Shown: positions 28,923-39,028 of the stretch, in pieces | How the letters are laid out: every line of letters starts with the position of its first letter | Numbering within the stretch: position 1 is the stretch's first letter | Position numbers and translations under genes: made by a program | Assembly (NCBI GenBank): GCA_013286645.1 | Contig: JABDFJ010000001.1 | Location: 37,202 to 101,201 of the forward strand | Length of the DNA: 64,000 nt | Source: Chlamydiota bacterium | GTDB taxonomy: Bacteria > Chlamydiota > Chlamydiia > Chlamydiales > Parachlamydiaceae | Direction: 5' to 3' | Notes under the pieces: model-generated | Told to the model about the DNA's origin: nothing | Database searches by the model: none | Seen by the model: only the letters and a program-made list of their open reading frames with translations

Positions 28923-30329
28923 CTAGCTGCGCGGTTCCCAGCTTGGGAAGCGCTTTTCGCCTATGCCGGAGGTGATTTGGACCGCATCGCTTTGGTTGAG
29001 GTTGATTAAATAAAGCTCACAGGCGTTGGCATCGCTCGAATTGAAAACCAGATGCAAGCTATTGGGTGCCCAGCTAGGATTCTCTTTATTGTTGGTTCCT
29101 TGGGTGAGCTGCCTTTCTTCCTTAGTATTCAGATCGTAAATCCAAATTTGACGTGTCCCTTGAGTGATTGAACAATAGGCGATTTTTGTGCCATCGGGCG
29201 ACCAGGCTGGGGCTGTATTTTCTCTATTGCGCTTCGTCAGCAAGGTGGCTTTGATGTCCTTTAGGCTAGTTCCAGGGGCAGGCACCTTCATTACGTAGAT
29301 GCGTGGGGCACCGTCTTTATTCGAAACAAAGGCGATTTGTGAGCCATCCGGACTAAATGTCGGCGTTCCCTGGGTGGCTTGATGGGTGGAGAAAATTTGG
29401 TAGGGTTTGCCTGTGGCACCCACTTCTGGATTGAAAGGTAGAATAAACAAATCGGGATTGCCGGTGACATCGCTGATGAAGGCGAGTTTATCGCGCTGAC
29501 GCGATAGGGTCGGCATGAGCTGGTTCCCCTTCATCAGTGTTAGGCGCTGCGGTGCGGCCCCTTCCGTGAGAGATTGGTAGTAGATTTTGGGTTGTCCGGT
29601 GTTATAGGAGACAAAGAAAAAGCTGCCTGCGGCATACCCATTTTTAGGAGGGACGTAGAAGGGTGCGATGCTGTAGCCGCTGTTTTTGGTCAGTTGGCGT
29701 CGATTTTCCCCATCATAATCTGCCTCCCATATCTCGGAGTTCCATTGGGTGCCTTGTTTGCTTTTTATGGTGTATAATATACGGGTAGAGGCGATGCCAT
29801 CTTTATTGAAAAGAGCTTTATGAATGATGTCTGCTAGTTGATGGATTTGGCGTCGATCGCGTTTTAGATCACCTGTAAGCGGCAGTGCGTCGATGCTTTT
29901 GGCATTGTCGGCATTGGAGGCAAAGAGGCGCACATTTAGCTTGCCATCGCGCACGCGCACTTTAACCAGATAGAAGGCATTAAGCGCTTTCCAATCAGCT
30001 GGAGTTGGGGCTTGTTCCAAAGAGGTGGCATTTGATTGCTTTTCCCGTTCGTTGGTGGGCTGTAGAATAAATGTCATGCCATTGTGATCGAGATCAAATT
30101 GCAGGACTTTTTCAAGTTTTGCACAATATGAGCTATCGAGGTTGGCATTTTCGCAGATGAAATGGCTTAAGTAGATAGGCAGGCGTTGTGTTTCTGTCGC
30201 CAGCCGCACGAGGATGGGGTCGTCATCAGCCATGGCTGTTTGCATATGCCCTATAAGCAGCAAGGTGATGATCGTCATTAAAAAGCGATGGGCGATTATT
30301 TTCATAGATGGTGTTTCCTTACAACTCAT
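28923..30329 (-). CDS. tolB: Tol-Pal system protein TolB
   Basis: WD40-like beta propeller: GTPTFSPDGSQIAFVSNKDGAPRIYVM, NTAPAWSPDGTKIAYCSITQGTRQIWIYDL; precedes pal. Confidence 0.92.
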   Translation of the reverse strand: MSCKETPSMKIIAHRFLMTIITLLLIGHMQTAMADDDPILVRLATETQRLPIYLSHFICENANLDSSYCAKLEKVLQFDLDHNGMTFILQPTNEREKQSNATSLEQAPTPADWKALNAFYLVKVRVRDGKLNVRLFASNADNAKSIDALPLTGDLKRDRRQIHQLADIIHKALFNKDGIASTRILYTIKSKQGTQWNSEIWEADYDGENRRQLTKNSGYSIAPFYVPPKNGYAAGSFFFVSYNTGQPKIYYQSLTEGAAPQRLTLMKGNQLMPTLSRQRDKLAFISDVTGNPDLFILPFNPEVGATGKPYQIFSTHQATQGTPTFSPDGSQIAFVSNKDGAPRIYVMKVPAPGTSLKDIKATLLTKRNRENTAPAWSPDGTKIAYCSITQGTRQIWIYDLNTKEERQLTQGTNNKENPSWAPNSLHLVFNSSDANACELYLINLNQSDAVQITSGIGEKRFPSWEPRS

Positions 30330-31533
30330 TGCTCAAGGTGACTGTGAAGGTATATTGTGGTTCTCGGCCAAAATTTGTCCCAAAGGCTGGGAACGTGAGA
30401 CTAGGTAACGTTTTTTCAATATGGTTGCGGTTGGTGTTGCTTTCAGCACTCACCACTACTACTTTAGCAACTTTGCCTGAACGTTCCAAGGTTAATCTGA
30501 TTTTCACGGTGCCATATTCAGGGAGTTTTAGTAAAAGCTTTAAGCGGCTGGCCAATTCATCGCGATAACCAATTTCTCGATCAGTAAGGGGCGTGGCATT
30601 GCTACCGTTGATGCCATCGATTTGCAATGAGGTGATGGCACTAGGGATGGGTGCCGTTTGTAGCGCCGGCAGCTTGCTCGTTTGCATTTTATCCCGGGTT
30701 TGTCCCACTTGGGCCATTCTTTCTTGTGCTTGTGAGATGAGTTGTTGTTGGCGCGCCTTTTGGGCGGCTTGTTTTTCAGCTTCGATTTTGCGCTGCTCTT
30801 CCGCTGCTGCTTTTTGGGCGGCTTCTTTTTCTGCCTTTTCCATCTTGAGTTTCTCGGCGGCGAGTTGCTCCGCTTTTGAAGTGTCTTTCACTGGTGGTGG
30901 GTTTTTGACAGATGGTGGCGGTGGTGTGGGTTTTGGCACTGCTGGCTTAGGGGGTGGTGTTTTTTTTACCGGTGGAGGGGGTGGTTTTGTCGGTTTGGGA
31001 GGTAGTTTTTTAGCATCGGTTTTTTTTTCTGGTGCTGGCTTTTTAGCCTCAGTTTTGGGTGGCAGCTTGGTGTCTTTGGGTTTTATTGCTGCGGGAGGTG
31101 GGGTAGTAGGCTGTTTGGGAGTGGGTGTTGGGGTTGGAATAGGAGGTTTGGATTTCACCTCTTCGATAGGGGGAAGTGTTTTGACTGGCGGTGCCGGTTG
31201 TTCTAGGGGTGGCTTGGGAGAGACCTTTTCAACGGGTGGCTTGGGAGAGACCTTTTCAACGCTCGCTTTGGGGTTATCCAAGACGAGTTCTGGAGGTGCA
31301 TCGCTAGCGGCGATTTCGCGGATGACAGTGGATGCAGCAGGCGGCGCCGCTGGGGAAAGAGAGACAGTCTGCACGACCAGGCGGCGGGGAGTGGGGGGCG
31401 GCAGGGGTTTAGAAAAAGGGGACATCCATGCTGTCCATCCGATCAATAGGAGGTGGAGCAAGATCACGACGCCAATGATAGGTAGCAGGGATTTGTCCTT
31501 AGAGTCAAATGTGGAAAGTATGCTTTGCGACAT
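30319..31533 (-). CDS. TolA/TonB-like Pro-rich periplasm-spanning protein (CT598-position)
   Basis: N-terminal TM, long Pro/Lys region, Ala/Glu/Lys helix, TonB_C-like C-terminus; between tolB and exbD. Confidence 0.8.
   Translation of the reverse strand: MSQSILSTFDSKDKSLLPIIGVVILLHLLLIGWTAWMSPFSKPLPPPTPRRLVVQTVSLSPAAPPAASTVIREIAASDAPPELVLDNPKASVEKVSPKPPVEKVSPKPPLEQPAPPVKTLPPIEEVKSKPPIPTPTPTPKQPTTPPPAAIKPKDTKLPPKTEAKKPAPEKKTDAKKLPPKPTKPPPPPVKKTPPPKPAVPKPTPPPPSVKNPPPVKDTSKAEQLAAEKLKMEKAEKEAAQKAAAEEQRKIEAEKQAAQKARQQQLISQAQERMAQVGQTRDKMQTSKLPALQTAPIPSAITSLQIDGINGSNATPLTDREIGYRDELASRLKLLLKLPEYGTVKIRLTLERSGKVAKVVVVSAESNTNRNHIEKTLPSLTFPAFGTNFGREPQYTFTVTLSNEL
31207..31260 (-). repeat. Perfect 27-bp tandem duplication within TolA-like gene
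   Basis: GGGTGGCTTGGGAGAGACCTTTTCAAC x2, encoding VEKVSPKPPVEKVSPKPP. Confidence 0.9.
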
Positions 31534-31556
31534 GATTTAGCCGGTTTTGGACATAA

Positions 31557-31985
31557 TTAGGCTGGTTTTAGTACGACATCCATTTGTTGGAAGCCAGCAG
31601 CTTCGGCGGCATTTTTAATAGCTTGATAGGTGCCGAAATTAGCATTTTTATCATGAAAAAGTTGCGGTTTAGCGTTGGGGTAGCGCACTTTGGCCTGTTT
31701 GAGGTAGTCGGCAAGTTGGCTAAATGTTACCGCGCGCCCTTCGATGAGAATGGTGTTGTCCTGGCGCACATGGATGGCGATGGGGCTGGCCTCTTGCACC
31801 GAGATTGATTTTTCTTGCGGTGCATATGAGGTATCCGCCAGCTCAACACGGTCGAGCTCTAACATCGGAGCGACTACGATGAACATAATCAAGATGACGA
31901 AAACCACATCAATCAAGGGGGTGAGGTTGACAGCAGGCTCTTCGATAGCGGAATTGTTTGACCAGTGGAAAGCGCGTCGACTCAT
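31557..31985 (-). CDS. exbD: ExbD/TolR-family biopolymer transport protein
   Basis: PAVNLTPLIDVVFVILIMFIVVAPMLELDRVELA. Confidence 0.95.
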   Translation of the reverse strand: MSRRAFHWSNNSAIEEPAVNLTPLIDVVFVILIMFIVVAPMLELDRVELADTSYAPQEKSISVQEASPIAIHVRQDNTILIEGRAVTFSQLADYLKQAKVRYPNAKPQLFHDKNANFGTYQAIKNAAEAAGFQQMDVVLKPA

Positions 31986-32740
31986 TGCACATCAACCTTG
32001 CGATAGTACATTTCTACTGACGCTAATAATTCATTGGAAAAAGCTTCCATGTCGGTTTGAAAATCGCGCACTGAATTTTTTAAATAATTGTATCCAATCA
32101 AGGCGGGAATGGCATCGATCAGTCCCAAGACGGTCGTCGCCAAGGCGAGTGAGATCCCGCCAAGCACCATGCTATGCGCGCTGCCACCCGACTGGGTTTG
32201 CAAATCGGCAAAAGTGGTTAAAATTCCCCATACCGTACCGAGTAGACCTAAAAAAGGCGCTAAACTTACAATGGTGGAGAGCATAAAGAGATTTTTTTCG
32301 AGGGATTTGACTTGATTTGCCATGGTCATCATCAAATAGGATTGGATAAAATCGATGTCTGTCGGTGACATATAGGACACCGTTTCGGCGCTAGGGGTGG
32401 CATTTGATTGCTGGCTGAAGTGGCGATTTTTCTTTAGAATATCGACTGTTTGTTTTTTTAAGACGACGTATAAATCCATGAAGGGATTAGGGCGTTTGCG
32501 GCGCATTGTTTGGTCGCATTCGAGGCCAAGTGGGTTCATGCGTTGGAGTTCGAAAGTTTGATAAAATTGGGTGGCATGTTTGCGTGCTAAATGAATGATC
32601 CATCCGCGGTGGGCGATCAAAATCCAACTACAGATGGAGAGCAGGACGAGTCCGATGAAGATCAATTTGCCTAAAAAATCGGATTCTAGGTAGGCATCAA
32701 GGAATGGATTGGAGGCTAAATAAATTTTGTTTACAAACAT
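31982..32740 (-). CDS. exbB: ExbB/TolQ MotA-family proton channel
   Basis: LSTIVSLAPFLGLLGTVWGILTTFADLQ...GISLALATTVLGLIDAIPALIGYNYL. Confidence 0.95.
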   Translation of the reverse strand: MFVNKIYLASNPFLDAYLESDFLGKLIFIGLVLLSICSWILIAHRGWIIHLARKHATQFYQTFELQRMNPLGLECDQTMRRKRPNPFMDLYVVLKKQTVDILKKNRHFSQQSNATPSAETVSYMSPTDIDFIQSYLMMTMANQVKSLEKNLFMLSTIVSLAPFLGLLGTVWGILTTFADLQTQSGGSAHSMVLGGISLALATTVLGLIDAIPALIGYNYLKNSVRDFQTDMEAFSNELLASVEMYYRKVDVQ

Positions 32741-32931
32741 TACCGAAACCTATATAATTATATACACTTTTATTTAAAAAATCTGTGCATGACTAAGGAG
32801 CTTGAAGTTTTAGAAGGGAATACATTTTATTTATTTGTCATAGAGCAGCCTTCGGCAAAGAGATAACGGATTTAGAGCCTATTTGTCAAGCTTATATGCG
32901 TGAAAAAAGGATAAAATGAGGTTGTCAGCGA

Positions 32932-33093
32932 TATACACAAACAAGTTCAAAAATTGGTTTTTGGCAAAGAGAAAGCTCCCGCGATTGATCTATCAAAAAC
33001 GAGCCCATATTATAATATTGGCCTGTTTTTGATAGCTCAATCCCGGGGCTTTCTCAAAGCCAAAAATCCAATTTTTGAGCTTGTTTGTGTATA
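32932..33093. repeat. MITE-like near-palindromic element (~162 bp)
   Basis: TATACACAAACAAGTTCAAAAATTGGTTTTTGGCAAAGAGAAAGCTCCCGCGATTGATCTATCAAAAAC inverted with 3' half ending ATTTTTGAGCTTGTTTGTGTATA. Confidence 0.85.
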
Positions 33094-33209
33094 AGCATTT
33101 GCATATAAAGAAGCAAAATGTAAACAATAGTGGATTATTAACATTCTTCGTCTCGCTGCTCGATAGTATCATATTATTTGCGACGCGAAACTTAAAAAGG
33201 ATATTGCGC

Positions 33210-35441
33210 ATGCTACAGGCATTACGCTTGGTATTTTGTTTATTGTGTTTTGGATTTATAACATCTTCGCAGGCCTTAGTGCATGCTGACACCTTAGATG
33301 AAGCATTTGTGGCTCCCGCTGCGATGCATCAAGATCCGGTGTCTGTGCAGCTGGTTAGTGAGGATAAGACGATTTTACCAGGAGCTCCTTTTTGGGTGGC
33401 TATCAATATGAAGATGGATCCTACGTGGCATGCCTATTGGAAAAATCCTGGCGATGCGGGCATGGCCCCAGCTGTTGAGTGGCATTTACCTGAAGGATTT
33501 TCCGCTGGGACTTTGCAATGGCCCACGCCTAAGCGCTTGGAGTTATCCTCGATTGTGGGCTTTGGCTATGAAGATGAAGTCACCTTTTTGACGCTCATTA
33601 CGCCGCCTGCGTCTTTGGCTGAAGGGCAAATCCCTCTGAGTTTAGATATTCATTGGCTCGTCTGTTCCGATAGTGCTTGTTTACCTGGCGAATCGCAGGC
33701 CTCATTGGAAATCGCGGTTAAACAACAACCTCCGGTGAAAGATCCTCAGCAAATAGCATTTTTTGCACAAGCGCGTGCGCTTTTGCCGCAAAAAAATGCG
33801 ACCTTGAGTGCGCAACGCAAAGAAGATTTAGTCGAGCTCTCTTTTGCTGAGCATAGCTTTATCAAAAAAGCTGATTTCTATCCTGAGCATCAAGAGGCGA
33901 TTGATTATACCACTCCTCCGCTCTTTGAAACGCAACCGAATCTTCAGTATCAACATACGATCGTGCTAAAGGAAATCACTCCTGGAACTGCTTTAAAAGG
34001 AATTCTCGTGTTGGAAACTGCTAATGGCACGCATGCCTATGATGTCGATCTAGCCATTGCTGCTACCAAAGATAATGGTGACGTGGCTATCAATACAAAT
34101 GCTGACGATTATGCCTTGGTTACGTTGTCTAAAAATGATCAAGCAACGAATGATTTTGACTTTCAGGGTGGCTTATCGCTGGCGTTGGGGTTAGCTTTCA
34201 TTGGCGGCCTTATTCTTAACCTCATGCCCTGTGTTTTACCTGTGATCTCTTTTAAAGTGTTGGGATTCATTAAATTAGCTGGTCAAAGTCGGCGCCTAAT
34301 TCTCCAGCACGGATTGGCCTTTGCTGGCGGCGTGTTGTTATCGTTTTGGGTGCTAGCTGCCGTATTGCTGGCATTGCAGGCTTATGGGCGTGCTGTAGGA
34401 TGGGGATTTCAGCTGCAAGAACCTATTTTCGTGGCGATTTTAGCCGCTATGCTGTTCATTTTTGCTTTGAGTTTATTCGGTCTGTTTGAAATCGGCACGT
34501 CGCTGATCTCTGTGGCTGGCCAAGCGCAGCAAAAAAGCAGTCAACGCAATGCTTTAGTCGGTTCGTTCTTCAGCGGAGTTCTGGCTACAGCCGTGGCTAC
34601 ACCATGTACAGGGCCCTTTTTAGGGTCAGCCGTAGGTTTTGCTGTGACCTTGCCGGCTATTGAAGCCTTGTTGATATTTACCTCAATTGGATTGGGCATG
34701 TCGTTCCCATATTTATTGCTAGCGGCCTTTCCTGCCCTGCTGAAATACATGCCTAAACCTGGAGCTTGGATGGTGACATTCAAGGAGTTGATGGGCTTCT
34801 TGCTGATGGCAAGCGTGCTTTGGTTGGTATGGGTCTTTAGTGCTCAGACCGATGTGATGGCATTATCACTATTGTTGGTAGCCTTTTTCTTGCTAGCCTT
34901 GGCTGGTTGGATTTATGGGAAGTGGGGCTCGCCGATGCGTGGCAAGGTGACGCGTGCCATTGGACGTTTATGTACGCTTGGACTGTTTGTGGCCGGCAGC
35001 TATCTCATAGTGTTGTCAGCATCAACATCTGAAGAGGAAAGCCAGCGTGCCTTGAAAGGCACATCCTCGACGTTAGAAGCGGATGCGGCGCAAGAATGGG
35101 AAGTGTTTTCTCCTGAGAGAGTAGCCCAGCTGCGTGAGCAAGGCATTCCTGTGTTTATCGATTTTACTTCTAAGTGGTGCCTGATTTGTCAAGCCAACCA
35201 TATGGTGTTGTCAACGGATGAAGTGATCGAGCAATTCGTAGCGAAGGGTGTGGTGAAAATGAAGGCCGATTGGACCAAACGCAGCGAGGTGATTACAGCT
35301 GAATTGCGCAAGTTTGGACGCAATAGTGTGCCTTTATATATTTTGTATGGGGCCGATGGAGAAGCTGCGCCGCAAATTTTGCCCCAAGTGCTGACGCCTG
35401 ACGTCGTGTTAACCGCCTTGAAACAAGTGGCATCCAAGTAG
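33210..35441 (+). CDS. dsbD: Thiol:disulfide interchange protein DsbD
   Basis: Multiple TM, NLMPCVLPVISFK, TPCTGPFLG, C-terminal FIDFTSKWCLICQANH; start 33210 preferred over track start 33075, which lies inside the repeat. Confidence 0.92.
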   Translation: MLQALRLVFCLLCFGFITSSQALVHADTLDEAFVAPAAMHQDPVSVQLVSEDKTILPGAPFWVAINMKMDPTWHAYWKNPGDAGMAPAVEWHLPEGFSAGTLQWPTPKRLELSSIVGFGYEDEVTFLTLITPPASLAEGQIPLSLDIHWLVCSDSACLPGESQASLEIAVKQQPPVKDPQQIAFFAQARALLPQKNATLSAQRKEDLVELSFAEHSFIKKADFYPEHQEAIDYTTPPLFETQPNLQYQHTIVLKEITPGTALKGILVLETANGTHAYDVDLAIAATKDNGDVAINTNADDYALVTLSKNDQATNDFDFQGGLSLALGLAFIGGLILNLMPCVLPVISFKVLGFIKLAGQSRRLILQHGLAFAGGVLLSFWVLAAVLLALQAYGRAVGWGFQLQEPIFVAILAAMLFIFALSLFGLFEIGTSLISVAGQAQQKSSQRNALVGSFFSGVLATAVATPCTGPFLGSAVGFAVTLPAIEALLIFTSIGLGMSFPYLLLAAFPALLKYMPKPGAWMVTFKELMGFLLMASVLWLVWVFSAQTDVMALSLLLVAFFLLALAGWIYGKWGSPMRGKVTRAIGRLCTLGLFVAGSYLIVLSASTSEEESQRALKGTSSTLEADAAQEWEVFSPERVAQLREQGIPVFIDFTSKWCLICQANHMVLSTDEVIEQFVAKGVVKMKADWTKRSEVITAELRKFGRNSVPLYILYGADGEAAPQILPQVLTPDVVLTALKQVASK

Positions 35442-35451
35442 GCTTTTAATC

Positions 35452-36228
35452 ATGTTTATCGACTCCCACGCGCATATCACTGCCAATAGCGTTTTTGCGC
35501 ATGTTGACTCACTTCTTGAACGCGCTCAGGTCGCAGGGGTGGAGTCCGTGATCAATATTTGCACTGACGTGGCAACCTTACAGCGCGGTGTGGAATTGGT
35601 AAAGAAATATCCATGGGTGCATAATGTGGCAGCCACCACGCCCCACGATGTGGAAAAAGAAGGGGAAGCTGTATTTCCGATCATGGAAGCTCATGCGCGG
35701 CAAGGGGCTTTGGTGGCTGTGGGTGAGACCGGCTTAGATTATTTTCATCACCATTCCCCGGTAGAATTGCAGAAACATTTTTTGCGTCGTTATTTGACGT
35801 TAGCCCTGGCATGTCGATTGCCTGTGGTGATCCATTGCCGCGAGGCCTTTGCCGACCTCTTTGCGATTCTCGATAGTGATTATGTGGTCGATGGGCAGTT
35901 GGCACCGGGCGTGTTGCATTGTTTTACCGGCACTGAAGCCGAAGCTGAAGGGGTATTAGCACGTGGGTGGTATCTGTCGCTCAGCGGGATTGTCACCTTT
36001 AAAAAGAGCGAGACGCTGCGTGTGGTCGCCAAGATGGTGCCTTTAGACCGCTTGTTGATCGAAACGGACACCCCTTATTTGGCCCCACAAAGTAGGCGCG
36101 GCAGCCAAAATGAACCGGCCTTTTTACCTGAAACTGCTGCCGTCATTGCAGCAGCCAAAGGCCTCACACTAGAAGAAGTAGCCCAAGCTACCACTGCCAA
36201 TGCACGTAGACTCTTTAATTTGTTTTAA
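35452..36228 (+). CDS. tatD: TatD family hydrolase
   Basis: MFIDSHAHIT, AVGETGLDYFHHHSP, PVVIHCREAF, LLIETDTPYLAPQSRRG. Confidence 0.95.
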   Translation: MFIDSHAHITANSVFAHVDSLLERAQVAGVESVINICTDVATLQRGVELVKKYPWVHNVAATTPHDVEKEGEAVFPIMEAHARQGALVAVGETGLDYFHHHSPVELQKHFLRRYLTLALACRLPVVIHCREAFADLFAILDSDYVVDGQLAPGVLHCFTGTEAEAEGVLARGWYLSLSGIVTFKKSETLRVVAKMVPLDRLLIETDTPYLAPQSRRGSQNEPAFLPETAAVIAAAKGLTLEEVAQATTANARRLFNLF

Positions 36229-36242
36229 GGAAGCGTATAGAT

Positions 36243-36659
36243 ATGAAAACTCCCATTCGAGCCATGGCTCTTAGTCTATTTTCTTTAAGTCTCTGTTGTA
36301 TGGACCACGCTATGTGTGCGGAAGGTCCGGCTGTGCCCATGCCCTTAGCCATTAAAGATCCGGCGGCTTTGCTCGATACTGAAATTGCCCGCCTTGACAC
36401 GCTCATTAAAGCCACGCAGCAGAGCTTGGATGGGGAAAAAAAAGTGCGCGACTTAATCGTCGAGTATAAGAAAATCCAAGATCAATATTTGAAAAATACT
36501 AAAGATAACGATTTGCTGTTCAGTCTGGTAAAAAGTGCCCATCGCACCTTAAAAGCCATTAAAGACAATCATTTAACCCAAACTTTTGATCCCGAATTTA
36601 TTGATGAGCTGACGGTGTTATCGCAAGCAGTCAACAAACGGGGCATCCCCAAGCCATAA
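36243..36659 (+). CDS. Hypothetical exported protein
   Basis: 138 aa with signal peptide, helical C-terminus; in operon position after tatD. Confidence 0.6.
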   Translation: MKTPIRAMALSLFSLSLCCMDHAMCAEGPAVPMPLAIKDPAALLDTEIARLDTLIKATQQSLDGEKKVRDLIVEYKKIQDQYLKNTKDNDLLFSLVKSAHRTLKAIKDNHLTQTFDPEFIDELTVLSQAVNKRGIPKP

Positions 36660-36663
36660 ATAT

Positions 36664-37575
36664 ATGTTAGAACCGATCCATTATATCGATAGAATATCCG
36701 GCAAGCGCTGTTTAGAGCTCGTTTATGGGGCAAGAGCCTTGCAATTGTTGTATGGCAATGGCTGGTTGAGTAAGCTTATCGGAACCCCCTTGGCTTATCT
36801 GTTGGCACGTATTCCTTTCGTTTCGGCCTTTTATGGGTATTTGCAAAATCGTCCAGCCAGCCGCAAAAAGATTGCCCCCTTTCTGAAGACGTTTAAGGTG
36901 GATATTTCCGAATTCGCGCAAGATCCAGCTTCTTATACCTCCTTCAATGACTTCTTCACGCGTAAACTGAAGCCTAGTGCGCGTCCTATTGTCCAAGATC
37001 CTAAAGTGGCCATTATCCCAGCAGATGGACGCTATTTGTTCTATCCACGCATCGACCAAGCTGATGGTTTTGCAGTGAAAGGAGAGAAATTCAATTTAGC
37101 GACGCTGTTGGAAGATCAAGCTTTGGCTGCCCAATATGCGGAAGGGTCGATGGTGATTGCCCGCCTTTGTCCGACCGACTATCATCGTTATCATTTCCCT
37201 TGCGATTGCTTGTCGAGCGATACGCAGTTGATTAATGGTTGGCTATTTTCGGTCAATCCGGCGGCGATCAAAAAGGATATCCATATCTTTACGCAAAACA
37301 AGCGCACCCTATGTACTTTGGAAAGTGAGCGTTTTGGCAAGGTGCTCTTCTTGGAGGTGGGAGCCACATTTGTGGGAGCCATTCACCAGACGTATACCCC
37401 AGGTGTAGCTACTACTAAGGGTGCAGAGAAGGGGTATTTCTCTTTTGGAGCTTCGTCATTGATTGTGATTTTCCCCCCGGGAAAAATAGAGTTTGATCGC
37501 GATCTCGTTGCAGCCAGCGCCCAGCGGCTAGAGATCAAATGCCTCATGGGGCAATCCATGGGCACCGCGCTTTAA
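36664..37575 (+). CDS. psd: Phosphatidylserine decarboxylase
   Basis: YTSFNDFFTRKLKPSARPI, LCPTDYHRYHFPCD, VGATFVGAI, YFSFGASSLIVIFPPGKIEFD (contains GxSS self-cleavage site). Confidence 0.95.
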   Translation: MLEPIHYIDRISGKRCLELVYGARALQLLYGNGWLSKLIGTPLAYLLARIPFVSAFYGYLQNRPASRKKIAPFLKTFKVDISEFAQDPASYTSFNDFFTRKLKPSARPIVQDPKVAIIPADGRYLFYPRIDQADGFAVKGEKFNLATLLEDQALAAQYAEGSMVIARLCPTDYHRYHFPCDCLSSDTQLINGWLFSVNPAAIKKDIHIFTQNKRTLCTLESERFGKVLFLEVGATFVGAIHQTYTPGVATTKGAEKGYFSFGASSLIVIFPPGKIEFDRDLVAASAQRLEIKCLMGQSMGTAL

Positions 37576-37585
37576 GCACTATGGG

Positions 37586-38752
37586 TTAGGTAGGATAGAT
37601 TTTTTTTCCAGGATGTAGAGATTTTAAAAATTCCTCACAAGGGAGTATCAAAATGCCTTTTTCAAATCTTCTTTTTACCCCTCGATAAAGGAGCAACGGT
37701 TTTGCCTCAGGATATTCCTCGCAAAATGCAGAGAGTCCATGCAAATCTTTTGGGGAAATTGAAGCGCTATTTTTCACTTCGATTGCACAAAATTCATTCG
37801 GACCATATACGATAAAATCCACTTCAAGCTTGGTACGAGTGCGCCAAAAGGAAAGTTGATAACTTTCCTGTTGCAAATCTATCCAGGCACGGAGATGCTG
37901 TGCTACAATCCCTTCAAGGCTAGCTCCATTAATTTCTTCTGGTCTATCAATAGGTCCTTTAGGTCTAACGGCATGATAGATCCCAGAATCGAACAAATAA
38001 AATTTAGGCTGTTTTGTTACTTCTCGTTTTGCTCGTTTAACAAAAACTGGCAGCGTAAATGCAAGCAACATATCGACTAAGATTTGTAGGTAAGTATCTA
38101 CTGTAGTTCTACTGACATCACACTCGCGTGCAATATTGCTTGTATTGAGCAGGCTTCCGTGAGAAAAACTGATTGTCTCAAGGAAGCGGGCATAATTATG
38201 GATATTACGTACCATGCCTTCTGCTTGTATTTCTTCCTTTAAATAGAGGCCACAATAGTTTTTCAAAACCAGTTCTGGGCTTTCCGAATCCCAGACTAGA
38301 GGAAGAAGTCCTGTGGTAAGAGCTTTTTCTAAAGAAAAAAACTCCTTCAATTCGGAGGCGATAAAGGGATGCATATGACACATAAAGGCCCTGCCTCCTA
38401 ATAAGTCTACGCCTTCCCTTTTGAGTTTTCGTGCACTAGATCCGGTTAGAATAAATTGATAGTCAAGTTTTTCCTCAATAATCGCATGGACAAGCGAAAG
38501 CAATTCAGGGATTTTTTGGATTTCGTCTATTACAATCCGTTTTTTTTGAGGAAACGATTTTAAGGTTTCTCTCAGCCGTTCCGGTTTTGCTCCGTAGAAT
38601 CTGACATTATCAGGCTCAAGTAAATCGATCCATAACGCATCTGGAAATTGTTCCTTTAACCAAGTGCTTTTTCCTGTGCCTCTAGGGCCTAAAAGAAAAA
38701 AGCTCTGTTTCGGGGCTGTTAAGAAACGAGAAATAGAGGGAATATTGTGCAT
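37586..38752 (-). CDS. AAA family ATPase, DUF4143-type (paralog of 13834-15006)
   Basis: FFLLGPRGTGKSTWLKEQFPD, RIVIDEIQKIPELL, ILTGSSARKLKREGVDLLGGRA, KLEVDFIVYGPNEFCAIEVKNS. Confidence 0.92.
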   Translation of the reverse strand: MHNIPSISRFLTAPKQSFFLLGPRGTGKSTWLKEQFPDALWIDLLEPDNVRFYGAKPERLRETLKSFPQKKRIVIDEIQKIPELLSLVHAIIEEKLDYQFILTGSSARKLKREGVDLLGGRAFMCHMHPFIASELKEFFSLEKALTTGLLPLVWDSESPELVLKNYCGLYLKEEIQAEGMVRNIHNYARFLETISFSHGSLLNTSNIARECDVSRTTVDTYLQILVDMLLAFTLPVFVKRAKREVTKQPKFYLFDSGIYHAVRPKGPIDRPEEINGASLEGIVAQHLRAWIDLQQESYQLSFWRTRTKLEVDFIVYGPNEFCAIEVKNSASISPKDLHGLSAFCEEYPEAKPLLLYRGVKRRFEKGILILPCEEFLKSLHPGKKIYPT

Positions 38753-38851
38753 TATTGTAAGTCCAACTTGCGTTTTTTCACATAAATTATCGGATTAACT
38801 TTCATTTTGCAATGATTTTTCGTAAATATAGGATAGGAAATTCAAGCTATT

Positions 38852-38882
38852 CTGATAAGCTTTCCCCGGGAAAGCTGATCAG
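38852..38882. repeat. Palindromic repeat with second copy near 52593-52634
   Basis: CTGATAAGCTTTCCCCGGGAAAGCTGATCAG; 52.6-kb relative ...CAATAAGCTTTTCCTAGGAAAG. Confidence 0.55.
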
Positions 38883-39028
38883 CAGAAAAAATAGGCAGGC
38901 AATATTAGTGAATATTACCAAGGAATGATAGGCTAATGGCCCCAAAAAGGCCCTAAAATCTGGGGCGTTTTAATTACGGAATTACCTCTGAAGCCCGCCA
39001 AAACTGTGGGGGATATAAAACAAATATA

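Noticed and set aside
31207-31260. 27-bp tandem repeat as regulatory VNTR
   Set aside because: In-frame within a low-complexity linker; best explained as coding slippage.
30593-31540. 315-aa + strand ORF (Gly/Ala/Cys-rich)
   Set aside because: Antisense shadow of the Pro/Lys-rich TolA-like gene; composition mirrors the opposite strand.
33075-33209. N-terminal extension of DsbD from ORF track
   Set aside because: Falls inside the inverted-repeat element; a canonical signal peptide starts at 33210.
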